41,013 bases of DNA from Lysobacterales bacterium (GCA_014338185.1 QUBV01000022.1:1-41013), one strand, 5' to 3'; positions 17,026 through 26,168 are shown, numbered from the stretch's first letter. The notes: generated by a model from the sequence alone, not told the origin. Program-made: numbers and translations.

Positions 17026-18924
17026 ATGATGAAGCCTCTGCTGTGGTTGCTCGCGGGATTGTTCGCGGGCACGCTGGTGCATGCCGATGAGCGCATCCTC
17101 GATTTCCACGACGAGGTGGTGATCGCCGCCGATGGCGTGCTGCATGTCACCGAGACGATCCGTGTGCGCGCGGAGGGCGATGCAATCCGCCGTGGCATCT
17201 ACCGCGACTTCCCCACCGACTACCTCGACCGCAACGGCCGCCGCATCCGCGTGCTGTTCGAACCCGTCGAGGTACTCCGCGACGGCGCGCGCGAGCCCTG
17301 GCGCGCGCAACGCGTGGCCAACGGCGTACGCACCTGGTTCGGCGATGCGCAGGTGCTGTTGCCGCCGGGTGAACACGAGTACGTGTTCCGCTACCGCACC
17401 GCGCGCCAGCTCGGCTTCTTCGCCGACCACGACGAGCTGTACTGGAACGTGACCGGCAACGGCTGGGCCTTTCCGATCGATCACGCCAGCGCGCTGGTGA
17501 GCCTGCCGGCGGGCGCGCCGCGCGAGTCGCGCGACATCGAAGGCTACACCGGCGCGCAGGGCGCCAGCGGGCGCGACTACAGCGCATCGATCGACGCCGA
17601 GGGGCGCGCCCACATCGCCACCACGCGAGTCTTGCGCACGGGCGAAGGGCTGACCCTGGTCTTCAGCTTCGCCAAGGGCATCGTCGCACCACCCGACTGG
17701 AAGCAGCAGATCGGCTGGTACGGAAGCGCGGGCCGGCGTGAAGCCATACTCGCGGCCGGGGTGCTGCTGCTGGCCGGGTTCCTGTTCGTGCAGTGGTGGC
17801 GGGTCGGACGCGACCCGCGCGCGGGCACCGTGATCCCGCAATACGACCCGCCGCCGGGATTGACACCCGCGGCGGCGCGCTACGTGCAGCTGTGCGAGTA
17901 CGACGATCGCTGCTTCGCGGCCGACACCGTCGAGCTGGCCACGCGCGGCCTCGTGCGCATTCGCGTCGACGACAGCAAGCACTATCGCCTCGATCGCATC
18001 GGCACGCCGGCCACTGCGGGCACGGATTCGACCAGCGCGCTCGATGCGGCGCTGTTCGTCCGCGAGCGCAACCTGCTGCTCCGCGACAGCAACCACAAGG
18101 TCATCAGCCAGGCGCGCCGCGCACACGAGAAATTCCTGGCCGAGCATCATGGCGCCGTCAACTTCCGGCTGCGTCCGGGTATCGGGTGCCTCGGTGGCTT
18201 GCTGCTGATCGCGGCCGTGACCGCGGCCCTGTACCTGGATCCGCTCGCGGTCGGCGCGGCCGAGATCGTGCCCACGGTCGCGAGCGTGGTCCTCACGTCG
18301 CTGGCCACCAGCAGTCTCGCCGGCTACTTCGCACGGCGGCGCCACGGTTACGCGGCCCGTGGCCGGCTCATCGCCGGCCTGATCTGCCTGCCGCTTGATG
18401 TGGTCGCACTGCGGTTCCTCGCGCTCGCGACGACGCTCGCGTTCGCAGTGCTGGTCGCGGCCGGCGCGATCGTGTTCGCGCTGTTCGCGCAGATCATGGG
18501 CGCGCGTACCCCGGCCGGCCGCGCGCTGCTCGACCGCATCCAGGGGCTGCGCATGTACCTGGGCGTGGCCGAGCGCGACTCGTTGGCGCAGGCCAAGGCG
18601 CCGCCGATGTCGCTGGCCGAATACCAGCGCCTGCTGCCCTACGCGATCGCGCTCGAGGTGGAGCGCACCTGGGGCGACCGCCTCGCGGCCGCGATCGGAC
18701 CCGCGGCGGCGGCCGCGGCGATGGCCACGATGGACTGGTACGACAACCGCGGTTCGGGCGGCTTTTCGCCGTCGACGTTCGCCAGCTCACTGGGCAGTTC
18801 GCTGGCGGGCGCGATCAGCAGTTCGGCCAGTCCACCCGGCTCGTCCTCGGGCAGCAGCAGCGGGGGTGGTGGCGGTGGCTCCTCGGGCGGCGGTGGCGGC
18901 GGCGGTGGTGGCGGCGGCTGGTGA
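17026..18924 (+). CDS. DUF2207 domain membrane protein, copy 1
   Basis: The 632-residue product has a signal peptide (cleavage near LVHA-DERIL), an extracytoplasmic DUF2207 beta domain at about 20-235 (RILDFHDEV, VTETIRVRAEG, GIYRDFPTDY, DHDELYWNVTGNGW), a transmembrane helix near 245-265, a soluble region, then a group of three or four helices at about 385-500, and a Gly/Ser-rich tail ending in GGGW. The function of DUF2207 proteins is not known; they often sit next to LemA. The start is ATG 17026 or the next codon, ATG 17029. It is 57 bases upstream of lemA and paralogous to the gene after lemA, with a 44-base identical stretch at 17419-17462. Confidence 0.9.
   Translation: MMKPLLWLLAGLFAGTLVHADERILDFHDEVVIAADGVLHVTETIRVRAEGDAIRRGIYRDFPTDYLDRNGRRIRVLFEPVEVLRDGAREPWRAQRVANGVRTWFGDAQVLLPPGEHEYVFRYRTARQLGFFADHDELYWNVTGNGWAFPIDHASALVSLPAGAPRESRDIEGYTGAQGASGRDYSASIDAEGRAHIATTRVLRTGEGLTLVFSFAKGIVAPPDWKQQIGWYGSAGRREAILAAGVLLLAGFLFVQWWRVGRDPRAGTVIPQYDPPPGLTPAAARYVQLCEYDDRCFAADTVELATRGLVRIRVDDSKHYRLDRIGTPATAGTDSTSALDAALFVRERNLLLRDSNHKVISQARRAHEKFLAEHHGAVNFRLRPGIGCLGGLLLIAAVTAALYLDPLAVGAAEIVPTVASVVLTSLATSSLAGYFARRRHGYAARGRLIAGLICLPLDVVALRFLALATTLAFAVLVAAGAIVFALFAQIMGARTPAGRALLDRIQGLRMYLGVAERDSLAQAKAPPMSLAEYQRLLPYAIALEVERTWGDRLAAAIGPAAAAAAMATMDWYDNRGSGGFSPSTFASSLGSSLAGAISSSASPPGSSSGSSSGGGGGGSSGGGGGGGGGGGW
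17419..17462 (+). repeat. 44-base exact direct repeat, unit 1 (inside DUF2207 copy 1)
   Basis: The bases coding FADHDELYWNVTGNG are identical to 19914-19957 in copy 2. This is a paralogy trace in the most conserved part of the ectodomain, strong enough to support recombination between the two genes. Confidence 0.9.
18889..18922 (+). repeat. 34-base exact repeat coding the Gly-rich tail, unit 1
   Basis: This GGN-rich stretch codes the glycine run and the terminal Trp of DUF2207 copy 1. It is identical to 21399-21432 in copy 2; the two genes then differ at once in their stop codon (TGA versus TAA). Confidence 0.85.
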
Positions 18925-18981
18925 GCGCGCACCGCACGCCACGTGATCCCGCATAATGCGCGCGGTTGCCGGAGGACGCCG

Positions 18982-19518
18982 ATGCTGGCCTGGAGCGTAT
19001 TCGCGCTGGTGTTGTTGTTGGTGGTGGTGGCGATCGTGCTGTTCAATGGCCTGGTCACGGCGCGCAATCAGGTACGCGCGGCCTGGAGTGACATCGACGT
19101 GCAGCTCACGCGCCGCCACGACCTCGTGCCACAGCTGGTGGGTGCGGTGCAGGGTTATGCCGACTACGAGCGCGCCACGCTCACGCTGGTGACCGAACTG
19201 CGCACGCGCGCGATGGCCGCGCAGCGGCTCGCCGACAAGGCCCGGCTCGAAGACGAGCTGGCGCAGCAGGTCGAGCGCATCTTCGCACTGCAGGAGCGCT
19301 ACCCCGACCTCAAGGCGAGTGAGAACTTTCTCGCGCTGCAACGCGACCTGGTCGAGGTCGAGGACCACCTGCAGTACGCGCGCCGCTATTACAACGGCAG
19401 CGTGCGCGACCTCAACAACCGGATCGAATCGTTTCCCTCGCTGCTGGTGGCGCGCGCTGCGCGCTTCCACCGCGCCGAGTTCTATCGCGCCGACGGCGCG
19501 CAGGAGGCGTCGACATGA
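18982..19518 (+). CDS. lemA: LemA family protein
   Basis: This 178-residue protein has one N-terminal transmembrane helix (about residues 4-22, FALVLLLVVVAIVLF) followed by helical coiled segments typical of LemA: NQVRAAWSDIDVQLTRRHDLVPQLV, then the YPDLKASENF motif and the RRYYNGSVRDLNNRIESFPS segment. The fold is a helical bundle facing the extracytoplasmic side; its biochemical role is not known. The start at ATG 18982 is supported by GGAGGA about six bases upstream, and residues before it in frame are not conserved in kind. A CATAAT-like -10 element at 18952-18957 suggests it may have its own promoter. Its stop overlaps the next gene's start by four bases, so the two are translationally coupled. 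Confidence 0.93.
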   Translation: MLAWSVFALVLLLVVVAIVLFNGLVTARNQVRAAWSDIDVQLTRRHDLVPQLVGAVQGYADYERATLTLVTELRTRAMAAQRLADKARLEDELAQQVERIFALQERYPDLKASENFLALQRDLVEVEDHLQYARRYYNGSVRDLNNRIESFPSLLVARAARFHRAEFYRADGAQEAST

Positions 19519-21434
19519 ACCGTGGGCTGCGCTGGCTGCTGGCGTGGATGATCCTGCTGGCGGCGCTGCCGGCAACCGCCGAGGAGCGCATCCTCGACTT
19601 CCACAGCGACATCGTGGTGGGCGCCGACGCGGGCATGCGCGTGACCGAAACGATCCGCGTGCGCGCCGAGGGCCAGCAGATCGAGCATGGCATCTACCGG
19701 GATTTCCCCACCGACTACCGCGATCGCCACGGCAACCGCGTGCGCGTGCAGTTCCAGCCACTCGCGCTCAGCCGCGATGGCGTCGACGAGCCGTTCCACA
19801 GCGAGCGCCTCGACAACGGCGTGCGCGTGTACTTCGGCTCCAGCGAGGTGTTGTTGCCGCCGGGCGAGCACGTCTACGCCTTCACCTACCACACCGACCG
19901 CCAGCTCGGCTTTTTCGCCGACCACGACGAGCTGTACTGGAACGTGACCGGCAACGGTTGGGACTTCGCCATCGACAGCGCCAGCGCGAGCGTCACCCTG
20001 CCCGGCCATGTGCCTTCCGCACGGCTCGAACTGGAGGCCTACACCGGCGCGCAGGGCGACCGGGGCCGCGACTGGAACGCGCGCACCGATGGCGACTCGC
20101 GCGCATTGTTCGCAACCACCGCGATGCTGCCGCCGCGTCACGGGCTCACGCTCGTGGTCGGCTTTCCCAAGGGCGTGGTGGCGGCGCCGACCACGCAGCA
20201 GCGCGTGGCCTGGTTCCTCGGCGACAACGCCAGCGTGCTCGCGCTGGTGGCGGCGCTGCTGCTGGTGCTGACCTGGTATGTGGTGCAGTGGTCGCGCGTC
20301 GGGCGCGATCCACGGCCCGGCACCATCATCCCGCTGTACGATCCACCCACCGGCCACACGCCAGGCATGCTGCGTTACGTGTTGCGCATGGGCTGGGATG
20401 ATCGCTGCGTCGCCGCCGATCTCGTCGATGCGGCCGTGCGCGGCGGCGTGCGCATCGGCGAGGTCGACGACGAGTACCGGCTCGAGCGCACCACCACGCA
20501 GGTGGCGCTGCCCGCGATCGAGCAGGCGCTGGTCGACGACCTGCTCGCGGGCGCGCCTGCCTTCACCTTCAAGCGCAGCGAGCACGCACGCATCCGCGCG
20601 GCGCTGCAGGCGCACAAGGACGCGCTCAAGCGCGATGGCCTGGGCCGCTACTTCAATACCAATGTGGGCCTGGTCGTGATCGGCGCGCTGCTCACGCTCG
20701 CCAGCGCCATCGGCGCGGTGGTGCTGGTGGGCGAAATGGGCCGCACGGTCGCCACCGCGTTCATACTGGTGTGGCTCGGCGGCTGGAGCATGGGCGTGTT
20801 CACGCTGTGCGCGGGCGTGTTCAGCGCCTGGCGCGCGGTGCGCAAGGGCTCGCCAGTCACCCGCGCGCTGCGCGTGGTCAGCGCCAGCCTGATCACGCTG
20901 TTTGCGCTGCCGTTCATCGCAGGCGAACTGGTCGGCCTGGGCATGCTCGTGTTCATCGCGGGTGTCGCGTTCGCAATCCTCATCTTCGCGCTGATCGCGG
21001 TCAACCTGGTGTTCCTGCGCCTGATGAAGGCCCCGACCGCGCTCGGACGCAAGCTGCTCGACCAGATCGAGGGCCTGCGCATGTACTTGGGCGTGGCCGA
21101 GCGCGACGAGCTGGCCGCGCAACGTGCGCCGATGCTCGACGCCGCCGAATACCACCGCATGCTGCCGTGGGCGCTGGCGCTGGACGTGGAGCAGAACTGG
21201 ACCGACCGCTTCGCTGCCGCGGTCGGACCGGCAGCCGCGGCTGCCGCGGTCACCGCCGCAGGCTGGTATCGCGGCACGCCGATCACCAATCTCGGCAGCT
21301 TCACCAGCGGCATCGGCAGCTCGTTCGGCAGTGCGATCTCGTCCTCGTCCACCGCGCCGGGCTCGTCCTCGGGCGGCGGTGGCGGCGGCTCATCGGGTGG
21401 CGGTGGCGGCGGCGGTGGTGGCGGCGGCTGGTAA
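19515..21434 (+). CDS. DUF2207 domain membrane protein, copy 2
   Basis: This 639-residue paralogue of the gene before lemA has the same plan: signal peptide (to about PATAEERIL), DUF2207 ectodomain (GIYRDFPTDY, DHDELYWNVTGNGW), a transmembrane helix near 235-257, a soluble middle part, three or four further helices at about 385-500, the GLRMYLGVAERDELAAQ segment, and a Gly/Ser-rich tail ending in GGGW. It starts with ATG inside the lemA stop (ATGA overlap), so translation is coupled. The middle region (about 300-380) differs most from copy 1, while the ectodomain core and the tail are the most alike. It probably forms a membrane assembly with LemA and copy 1; this is inferred from gene order only. 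Confidence 0.9.
   Translation: MNRGLRWLLAWMILLAALPATAEERILDFHSDIVVGADAGMRVTETIRVRAEGQQIEHGIYRDFPTDYRDRHGNRVRVQFQPLALSRDGVDEPFHSERLDNGVRVYFGSSEVLLPPGEHVYAFTYHTDRQLGFFADHDELYWNVTGNGWDFAIDSASASVTLPGHVPSARLELEAYTGAQGDRGRDWNARTDGDSRALFATTAMLPPRHGLTLVVGFPKGVVAAPTTQQRVAWFLGDNASVLALVAALLLVLTWYVVQWSRVGRDPRPGTIIPLYDPPTGHTPGMLRYVLRMGWDDRCVAADLVDAAVRGGVRIGEVDDEYRLERTTTQVALPAIEQALVDDLLAGAPAFTFKRSEHARIRAALQAHKDALKRDGLGRYFNTNVGLVVIGALLTLASAIGAVVLVGEMGRTVATAFILVWLGGWSMGVFTLCAGVFSAWRAVRKGSPVTRALRVVSASLITLFALPFIAGELVGLGMLVFIAGVAFAILIFALIAVNLVFLRLMKAPTALGRKLLDQIEGLRMYLGVAERDELAAQRAPMLDAAEYHRMLPWALALDVEQNWTDRFAAAVGPAAAAAAVTAAGWYRGTPITNLGSFTSGIGSSFGSAISSSSTAPGSSSGGGGGGSSGGGGGGGGGGGW
19914..19957 (+). repeat. 44-base exact direct repeat, unit 2 (inside DUF2207 copy 2)
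   Basis: This is the partner of 17419-17462. Recombination between the units would remove lemA and fuse the two DUF2207 genes in frame. Confidence 0.9.
21399..21432 (+). repeat. 34-base exact repeat coding the Gly-rich tail, unit 2
   Basis: This is the partner of 18889-18922, coding the glycine run and terminal Trp of DUF2207 copy 2. Confidence 0.85.
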
Positions 21435-21445
21435 GCCGAGTCGCG

Positions 21446-21844
21446 TCAGGGCGGATTGCCGGCGGGCTTGGGCTTGCGGCGCGCGCCGGGCTCGCGCGAC
21501 AAGCCCGCCTGCTCCAGCGCTGCGAGGTAGGCCTGCCAGTTGCGCTCGTGGTTGCGCCCGAGTTCGGCCAGCACCTGCCACGAGAAGATGCCGCTGGCGT
21601 GGCCATCGTCGAAGCGCAACAGCAGCGCATAGTTGCCGACCGGCTCGACCGCCATGATCTTGATGTACTTGCGGCCGTACACCAGCACCCGCTGGTCCGG
21701 GCCATGCCCCTGCACCTCGGCGCTGGGTGAATGTGTGCGCAGGTATTCGGCCGGCAGGTGGAAGGATTCGCCGCTGTCGAAGGCAATCTCCAGCACCTGC
21801 GAGCGCCGGTGCAGGACGATCTTGAGCGGAACCAGCGTGCCCAT
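21446..21844 (-). CDS. DUF971 (GBBH-like N-terminal domain) protein
   Basis: The 132-residue product consists of one domain like the N-terminal domain of gamma-butyrobetaine hydroxylase (DUF971): LEIAFDSGESFHLPAEYLRTHSPSA at the start, then YVKIM-like KYIKIMAVEPVGNYALLLRFDDGHASGIFSW. A basic, Pro-rich tail follows. The family's function is not established, though the fold is sometimes found in iron-sulfur or scaffold contexts. In pseudomonads and xanthomonads a gene of this kind follows hslVU, as here. It starts 24 bases after the preceding gene's stop and is the last gene of the lptM-to-DUF971 run. It converges on DUF2207 copy 2 with only 11 bases between the stops. Confidence 0.85.
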   Translation of the reverse strand: MGTLVPLKIVLHRRSQVLEIAFDSGESFHLPAEYLRTHSPSAEVQGHGPDQRVLVYGRKYIKIMAVEPVGNYALLLRFDDGHASGIFSWQVLAELGRNHERNWQAYLAALEQAGLSREPGARRKPKPAGNPP

Positions 21845-21868
21845 GCGCGGATCGAGCCGGCGGCGCGC

Positions 21869-22483
21869 TCAGGGCTGGTCGTGCAACGAGGTGGCGCGCG
21901 GCTGCTGCGGATCGCCCGGCGCGCCGGCAACCTGCCACAGCGCATCCAGATAGCCGGTGCCGAAGCCGATCGAACCCAGCGCCTCGAACTCGTATGCGCC
22001 GGTGTCGGGATACCACTGCGCATTGGGATCGATCTCGCGCAGGATCAGCGCATCGGATTGCGCACCGACGAGCTGACCGACGTAGCTGATCTCGCCCTCC
22101 TCGTCCTCGACCATGTTGAGCGAGATCAGCGGCGCGTGCGCCATCGCCGAGCGCGCGATCGCGGCCCAGTCGTCGAGCTGGAATGGCTGCGGCGCGTGCA
22201 GGCTCTCACCGCGCAGCGCCAGCGCCTTCTCCACGAACTCCTTGGCCGGATCGGCTTCGAGCGCACTGATGTCGGCGATCGCCAGCGCCACATAGCCATC
22301 GAAGCGCAGCGTATCGCCGATCTCCGCGACCAGGCAGAACTCGCGCGACAGCGCCACCACGTAGCCATGGATCGCACCTGGTTGCAGGCGTTCGCGGCGG
22401 ATGCGCAGCGGAATGCGTTGCTCGAAGGCTTCGCGCAACTCGGCGCGCACGCCGCGCGCCTTGAAGGGGACAACCGTGTTCAT
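21869..22483 (-). CDS. Uncharacterised protein between hslU and the DUF971 gene
   Basis: I do not recognise this 204-residue protein. It is soluble, acidic in its C-terminal half, and has no signal peptide or membrane helix. The first third (to about residue 70) looks like a small beta barrel: RERLQPGAIHGYVVALSREFCLVAEIGD. The last part contains VGQLVGAQSDALILREIDPNAQWYP, which again suggests a strand-rich, Sm- or barrel-like repeat of the first module, as both hold a G.V/V...L...EI pattern. It lies in the same orientation as hslVU with 67 bases between, so it is probably part of that transcript. The coding call rests on length, codon use and context. Confidence 0.75.
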   Translation of the reverse strand: MNTVVPFKARGVRAELREAFEQRIPLRIRRERLQPGAIHGYVVALSREFCLVAEIGDTLRFDGYVALAIADISALEADPAKEFVEKALALRGESLHAPQPFQLDDWAAIARSAMAHAPLISLNMVEDEEGEISYVGQLVGAQSDALILREIDPNAQWYPDTGAYEFEALGSIGFGTGYLDALWQVAGAPGDPQQPRATSLHDQP

Positions 22484-22550
22484 GTGCGTATGGTGGGTCA
22501 GCGCGGCAGCGGGTGCAAGTTGCAGCGGCGCGGCAGCGGCCGCGCCTCGT

Positions 22551-23888
22551 TCAAAGGATGTAGCGCGACAGGTCCTCGTCCTTCACCAACGCGCCAAGAT
22601 GCGCATCGACATAGGCCGCATCGATGCGATAGTGCTCGCCGCTGCGGTCGGAGGCTTCGTAGGAAATCTCGTCGAGCAGGCGTTCGAGCACGGTGTGCAG
22701 GCGTCGCGCGCCGATGTTCTCGGTGCGCTCGTTGACCTGGAAGGCGACCTGGGCGAGGCGCTCGATGCCATCGTCGGTGAACTCGACACCCACGCCTTCG
22801 GTACCCAGCAGCGCGACGTACTGCTTGGTCAGCGCATGGTGCGGCTCGGACAGGATGCGGCGGAAATCCTGCGCGGTGAGCGCGGCCAGCTCGACGCGGA
22901 TCGGAAAGCGCCCCTGCAGTTCGGGCACGAGGTCGGACGGCTTGGCCAGCGAAAACGCCCCCGAGGCGATGAACAGGATGTGGTCGGTCTTGACGATGCC
23001 GTACTTGGTCGACACCGCCGAGCCCTCGACCAGCGGCAACAGGTCGCGCTGCACGCCCTCGCGCGACACGCCCGCGCCGCTCCACTCGCCGCGCTGGGCG
23101 ATCTTGTCGATCTCGTCGATGAACACGATGCCGTTCTGCTCGGCATTGGCCAGCGCCTGCGCCTTGATCTCCTCGTCGTTGACGAGCTTGCCCGCCTCCT
23201 CTTCGACCAGCAGCGGCCGCGCCTGCGCCACGCTGAGCTTGCGCGTCTGGGTCTTGCCGCCCTGCAGCGACTGGAACATGCCGCGCAACTGGTTGGTCAT
23301 TTCCTCCATGCCGGGCGGGGCCATGATCTCGACGCCGACGTTGAGCGCAACCTCGAGCTCGATCTCGCGCGCATCGAGCGCACCCTCGCGCAGCTGCTTG
23401 CGCAGCTTCTGGCGCGTCTCGGCCTCGCGCGGATCGGGCTGGGCCGGCTCGTTGGCGAAGCCCACGCCGTGCCGGCGCGGCAGCAGCGCATCGAGAATGC
23501 GTTCCTCGGCGCGGTCCTCGGCCTGCGAGCGCACGCGTGCCTTGGCCTGCTCGCGCGTCATCTTGACCGCGGCGTCGGCGAGGTCGCGGATGATCTGCTC
23601 GACATCCTTGCCGACGTAGCCGACCTCGGTGAACTTGGTCGCCTCGACCTTGATGAACGGCGCGTTGGCCAGCGCCGCCAGGCGACGCGCGATCTCGGTC
23701 TTGCCCACGCCGGTGGGCCCGATCATGAGGATGTTCTTGGGCGTGACTTCCTCACGCAGCGTTGGTTCGAGCTGCATGCGCCGCCAGCGGTTGCGCAACG
23801 CGATCGCGACCGCGCGCTTGGCCGCGTTCTGGCCGATGATCCAGCGGTCGAGTTCGTTGACGATTTCGCGGGGCGTGAGTTCGGACAT
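22551..23888 (-). CDS. hslU: HslU, ATPase subunit of the HslUV protease
   Basis: This AAA+ unfoldase forms hexameric rings that feed substrates into HslV in the cytoplasm. The 445-residue protein has the N-terminal [15 protein letters not shown], Walker A GPTGVGKT at 57-64, the pore-loop region [11 protein letters not shown], the I domain (about 110-235), Walker [11 protein letters not shown], the sensor region and the C-terminal LSRYIL tail that docks into HslV. Length and motifs are normal. The start at ATG 23888 gives the usual [10 protein letters not shown]. It follows hslV by 43 bases on the same strand, as expected for the hslVU operon; in many bacteria this is a heat-shock operon, but I could not identify a sigma-32 promoter here. 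Confidence 0.98.
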   Translation of the reverse strand: MSELTPREIVNELDRWIIGQNAAKRAVAIALRNRWRRMQLEPTLREEVTPKNILMIGPTGVGKTEIARRLAALANAPFIKVEATKFTEVGYVGKDVEQIIRDLADAAVKMTREQAKARVRSQAEDRAEERILDALLPRRHGVGFANEPAQPDPREAETRQKLRKQLREGALDAREIELEVALNVGVEIMAPPGMEEMTNQLRGMFQSLQGGKTQTRKLSVAQARPLLVEEEAGKLVNDEEIKAQALANAEQNGIVFIDEIDKIAQRGEWSGAGVSREGVQRDLLPLVEGSAVSTKYGIVKTDHILFIASGAFSLAKPSDLVPELQGRFPIRVELAALTAQDFRRILSEPHHALTKQYVALLGTEGVGVEFTDDGIERLAQVAFQVNERTENIGARRLHTVLERLLDEISYEASDRSGEHYRIDAAYVDAHLGALVKDEDLSRYIL

Positions 23889-23931
23889 GGGCTCGGATCG
23901 GATGCAGCGCGCCGCGACGGGCGCGCCGCCA

Positions 23932-24465
23932 TCACAGTTCTTCGATGGTGGTGTTGTGGTTGGTGTAGATGCAGATGTCGGCGGCGATCTTGAGCGCGCG
24001 CTCGACGATCGTGCGCGCGTCGAGCGCGCTGTTCTCCAGCAGCGCCTTGGCCGCGGCCAGCGCGAACGGACCGCCCGAACCGATCGCGAGGATGCCCTGC
24101 TCGGGTTCGAGCACGTCGCCATTGCCCGAGATCAGCAGTGAGGCATCCTGGTCGGCCACCGCGAGCATCGCTTCGAGCCGGCCCAGGCGCCGGTCGGTGC
24201 GCCAGTCCTTGGCCAGTTCGACCGCGGCGCGCGTGAGGTTGCCGCCGTGCTTGTCGAGCTTGGCCTCGAACAGCTCGAACAGCGTGAACGCGTCGGCGGT
24301 GGCGCCGGCGAAGCCGGCCAGCACGTCGCCCTTGCCGAGGCGGCGGATCTTGCGGGCGTTGGCCTTCATCACCGTGTTGCCGAGCGTGACCTGGCCGTCG
24401 CCGCCGATCACGACGCGGCCGTCGCGGCGCACGCAGACGATGGTGGTGGCGTGGAACGGCTGCAT
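23932..24465 (-). CDS. hslV: HslV, peptidase subunit of the HslUV protease
   Basis: HslV is the proteasome-beta-like threonine peptidase of HslUV. The 177-residue protein contains [19 protein letters not shown], with the catalytic nucleophile predicted to be T7, and the [15 protein letters not shown] and [17 protein letters not shown] segments of the family. Unlike enterobacterial HslV, where Thr follows the initiator Met, this one has a six-residue propeptide MQPFHA, as in xanthomonads, that must be removed for activity. It is 88 bases downstream of xerC and 43 upstream of hslU. The start at ATG 24465 fits the short propeptide; longer in-frame extensions read as Arg/Ala-rich shadow sequence. 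Confidence 0.98.
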   Translation of the reverse strand: MQPFHATTIVCVRRDGRVVIGGDGQVTLGNTVMKANARKIRRLGKGDVLAGFAGATADAFTLFELFEAKLDKHGGNLTRAAVELAKDWRTDRRLGRLEAMLAVADQDASLLISGNGDVLEPEQGILAIGSGGPFALAAAKALLENSALDARTIVERALKIAADICIYTNHNTTIEEL

Positions 24466-24553
24466 GGGGCGTTTCCGCTGCGGACGAAACCGTCGATGTG
24501 GGGCCACCCGGTGGCATTGCAAGCCCGCCGCGCGGCCGCCGGCCAGACCCGCG

Positions 24554-25450
24554 CTACTTGCCGCGCCGCTGCGCGCGCGGATGGGCGCCGTCGTAGACCT
24601 TGGCCAGGTGCTGGAAGTCCAGGTGCGTGTAGACCTGGGTGGTGGCGATGTCGGCGTGGCCGAGCAGTTCCTGCACCGCGCGCAGGTCGCCCGAGGACTC
24701 GAGCAGGTGGCTCGCGCAGGAATGACGCAACAGGTGCGGGTACACGCGCTTCCACACGCCCTGTTGCTGGGCGCGGCGCCTGAGCCGCGCGCGCACGCCG
24801 TTGGGCGTGAGCGGCTTGCCGCGCGCGCCGCGCACCAGCGGATCGTCCATGCCGCCGCCATCCTGCGCACGCAGCGCGGACAGCGCGGCCAGCGCCCTGG
24901 ATCCGACCGGCACGATGCGCGTCTTGCTGCCCTTGCCGGTCACGCGCAGGCTGCCCTCGGCCGCGTCGAGGTCGCGCCAGCGCACGTTGCACAGCTCCGA
25001 CACGCGCAGGCCGCTCGAATACAGCAGCTCCAGCAGCGCGCGATCGCGCACCGCCTCGGCATCCTCGCCCGGCACCTCGACCAGCTGGCCCATCTCGTCG
25101 ACGTCGAGCACCTCGGGCAGCTTGCGCCGCAGCTTGGGCGTGCGCAGGCCGAGCGCAGGATTGGCCGTGACCTCGCCCTCGCCGGCCAGGTAACGCAGGA
25201 ATCCGCGCCAGGCCGATGCGGTGTGGCGCAGTGTGCCCGCGCCCAGCCCCTGCCGGTGCAGGTCGGCCAGCAGCGACTGCAGGTGCTCGCCGCGCAACTG
25301 CGACCAGGCCGGCAGCGCCAGCGCGTGGGCGCGCTCGAGCAGGCGCGCGAGCGCCCGCGCATAGTTGTCGAGCGTGCCGGGTGCGCAGCCACGTTCCACG
25401 CGCAGCTTGTGCAGCCAGGCGTCGACCGCGGGCTGCAGCGGCGCGGCCAT
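24554..25450 (-). CDS. xerC: Tyrosine recombinase XerC
   Basis: XerC acts with XerD at dif sites to resolve chromosome dimers. The 298-residue protein has the N-terminal SAM-like core-binding domain (about 1-100) and the catalytic domain with the full set of residues: R149 (SSGLRVSE), K173 (TGKGSKTR), H239 and R242 ([11 protein letters not shown]), H265 (LLGHADI) and the nucleophile Y274 (TTQVYTHLD). These positions are within one residue of the E. coli enzyme. The start codon follows the DUF484 stop by one base, so the two are tightly coupled; the dapF-DUF484-xerC order is conserved in gammaproteobacteria and argues for XerC over XerD. Confidence 0.96.
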   Translation of the reverse strand: MAAPLQPAVDAWLHKLRVERGCAPGTLDNYARALARLLERAHALALPAWSQLRGEHLQSLLADLHRQGLGAGTLRHTASAWRGFLRYLAGEGEVTANPALGLRTPKLRRKLPEVLDVDEMGQLVEVPGEDAEAVRDRALLELLYSSGLRVSELCNVRWRDLDAAEGSLRVTGKGSKTRIVPVGSRALAALSALRAQDGGGMDDPLVRGARGKPLTPNGVRARLRRRAQQQGVWKRVYPHLLRHSCASHLLESSGDLRAVQELLGHADIATTQVYTHLDFQHLAKVYDGAHPRAQRRGK

Positions 25451-25451
25451 C

Positions 25452-26168
25452 TCAGCCCAGCGGGAAGCGCGACACGGCGGTCGAGATCGCCTCGCCGATG
25501 AGCTTGAGGAACACCGTGCCCATGCCCGGGTGGAAGCGGTTGGCATCGGCGCTGCCGATCGCGAGCATGCCCACGCCGATCGGCAGCAACACCGCCGACT
25601 GCACCTGTCCGGCCAGCGCCCCGAACAGCGCATCGAGCTTGTCCTGCTGCAGGCGGCCGCACAGCGGTTCGCCGCGCTTGAAGAACTCATCGAAGGCCGG
25701 GAACGCGACCGTGCCGGCCGGTTCGGCGATGAGCCACTCCGCCGCGGGCAGGTCGGGATCGGCGCGGAACAGCACCAGGCGCACGCACAACGGTGCGCCA
25801 GGTACCGCGCCGGTGTAGGCGGGCGGATCGCGGAAGTCCTCGGCCAGCGCCGCCACCACCGCGGTCGCGGTCTCGGGCAGGCTGCGCGCGCGCATCAGCG
25901 CCAACGTGAGCGTGTGCACGCGCACCATGAGCGCCTCGTTCTCGTGCGCGATCTCGATCAGCTCGTGCAGGCGGCGGCTGAGCTCGCGGTTCTTGTCGCG
26001 CAGCACGTCGAGCTGGTAGCTCGCCAGCGACGCGGCCTTGCCCTGTTCCCGCGGCAACTGCAGCGCGAGTGCGATGTCGGGGAACGCCGACAGGAAATCC
26101 GGGTGGCGGCGCAGGTAACCGGCCACGTCCATCGCGCTCAATCCATCCTTGACGCTGAATTCGCTCAT
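25452..26168 (-). CDS. DUF484 family protein (YigA-like)
   Basis: The 238-residue product begins with VAGYLRRHPDFLSAFPDIALAL, the typical DUF484 N-terminal helix, continues through a coiled coil at about 40-90 (LDVLRDKNRELSRRLHELIEIA), and ends in a GAF-like domain (about 95-235). It has no signal peptide. The biochemical role is not known, but the gene is found between dapF and xerC across gammaproteobacteria, matching E. coli yigA. The start at ATG 26168 has GAGGA seven bases upstream, favoured over an upstream in-frame codon. It runs straight into xerC. Confidence 0.93.
   Translation of the reverse strand: MSEFSVKDGLSAMDVAGYLRRHPDFLSAFPDIALALQLPREQGKAASLASYQLDVLRDKNRELSRRLHELIEIAHENEALMVRVHTLTLALMRARSLPETATAVVAALAEDFRDPPAYTGAVPGAPLCVRLVLFRADPDLPAAEWLIAEPAGTVAFPAFDEFFKRGEPLCGRLQQDKLDALFGALAGQVQSAVLLPIGVGMLAIGSADANRFHPGMGTVFLKLIGEAISTAVSRFPLG

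Noticed and set aside
18840-18922. Gly-codon-rich repeat as a CRISPR or satellite array
   Set aside because: The repeat is in frame and codes a Gly-rich protein tail; unit length and spacing do not fit an array.
22401-23993. 530-codon plus-strand open frame over hslU
   Set aside because: It is antisense to the well-supported hslU and hslV genes.
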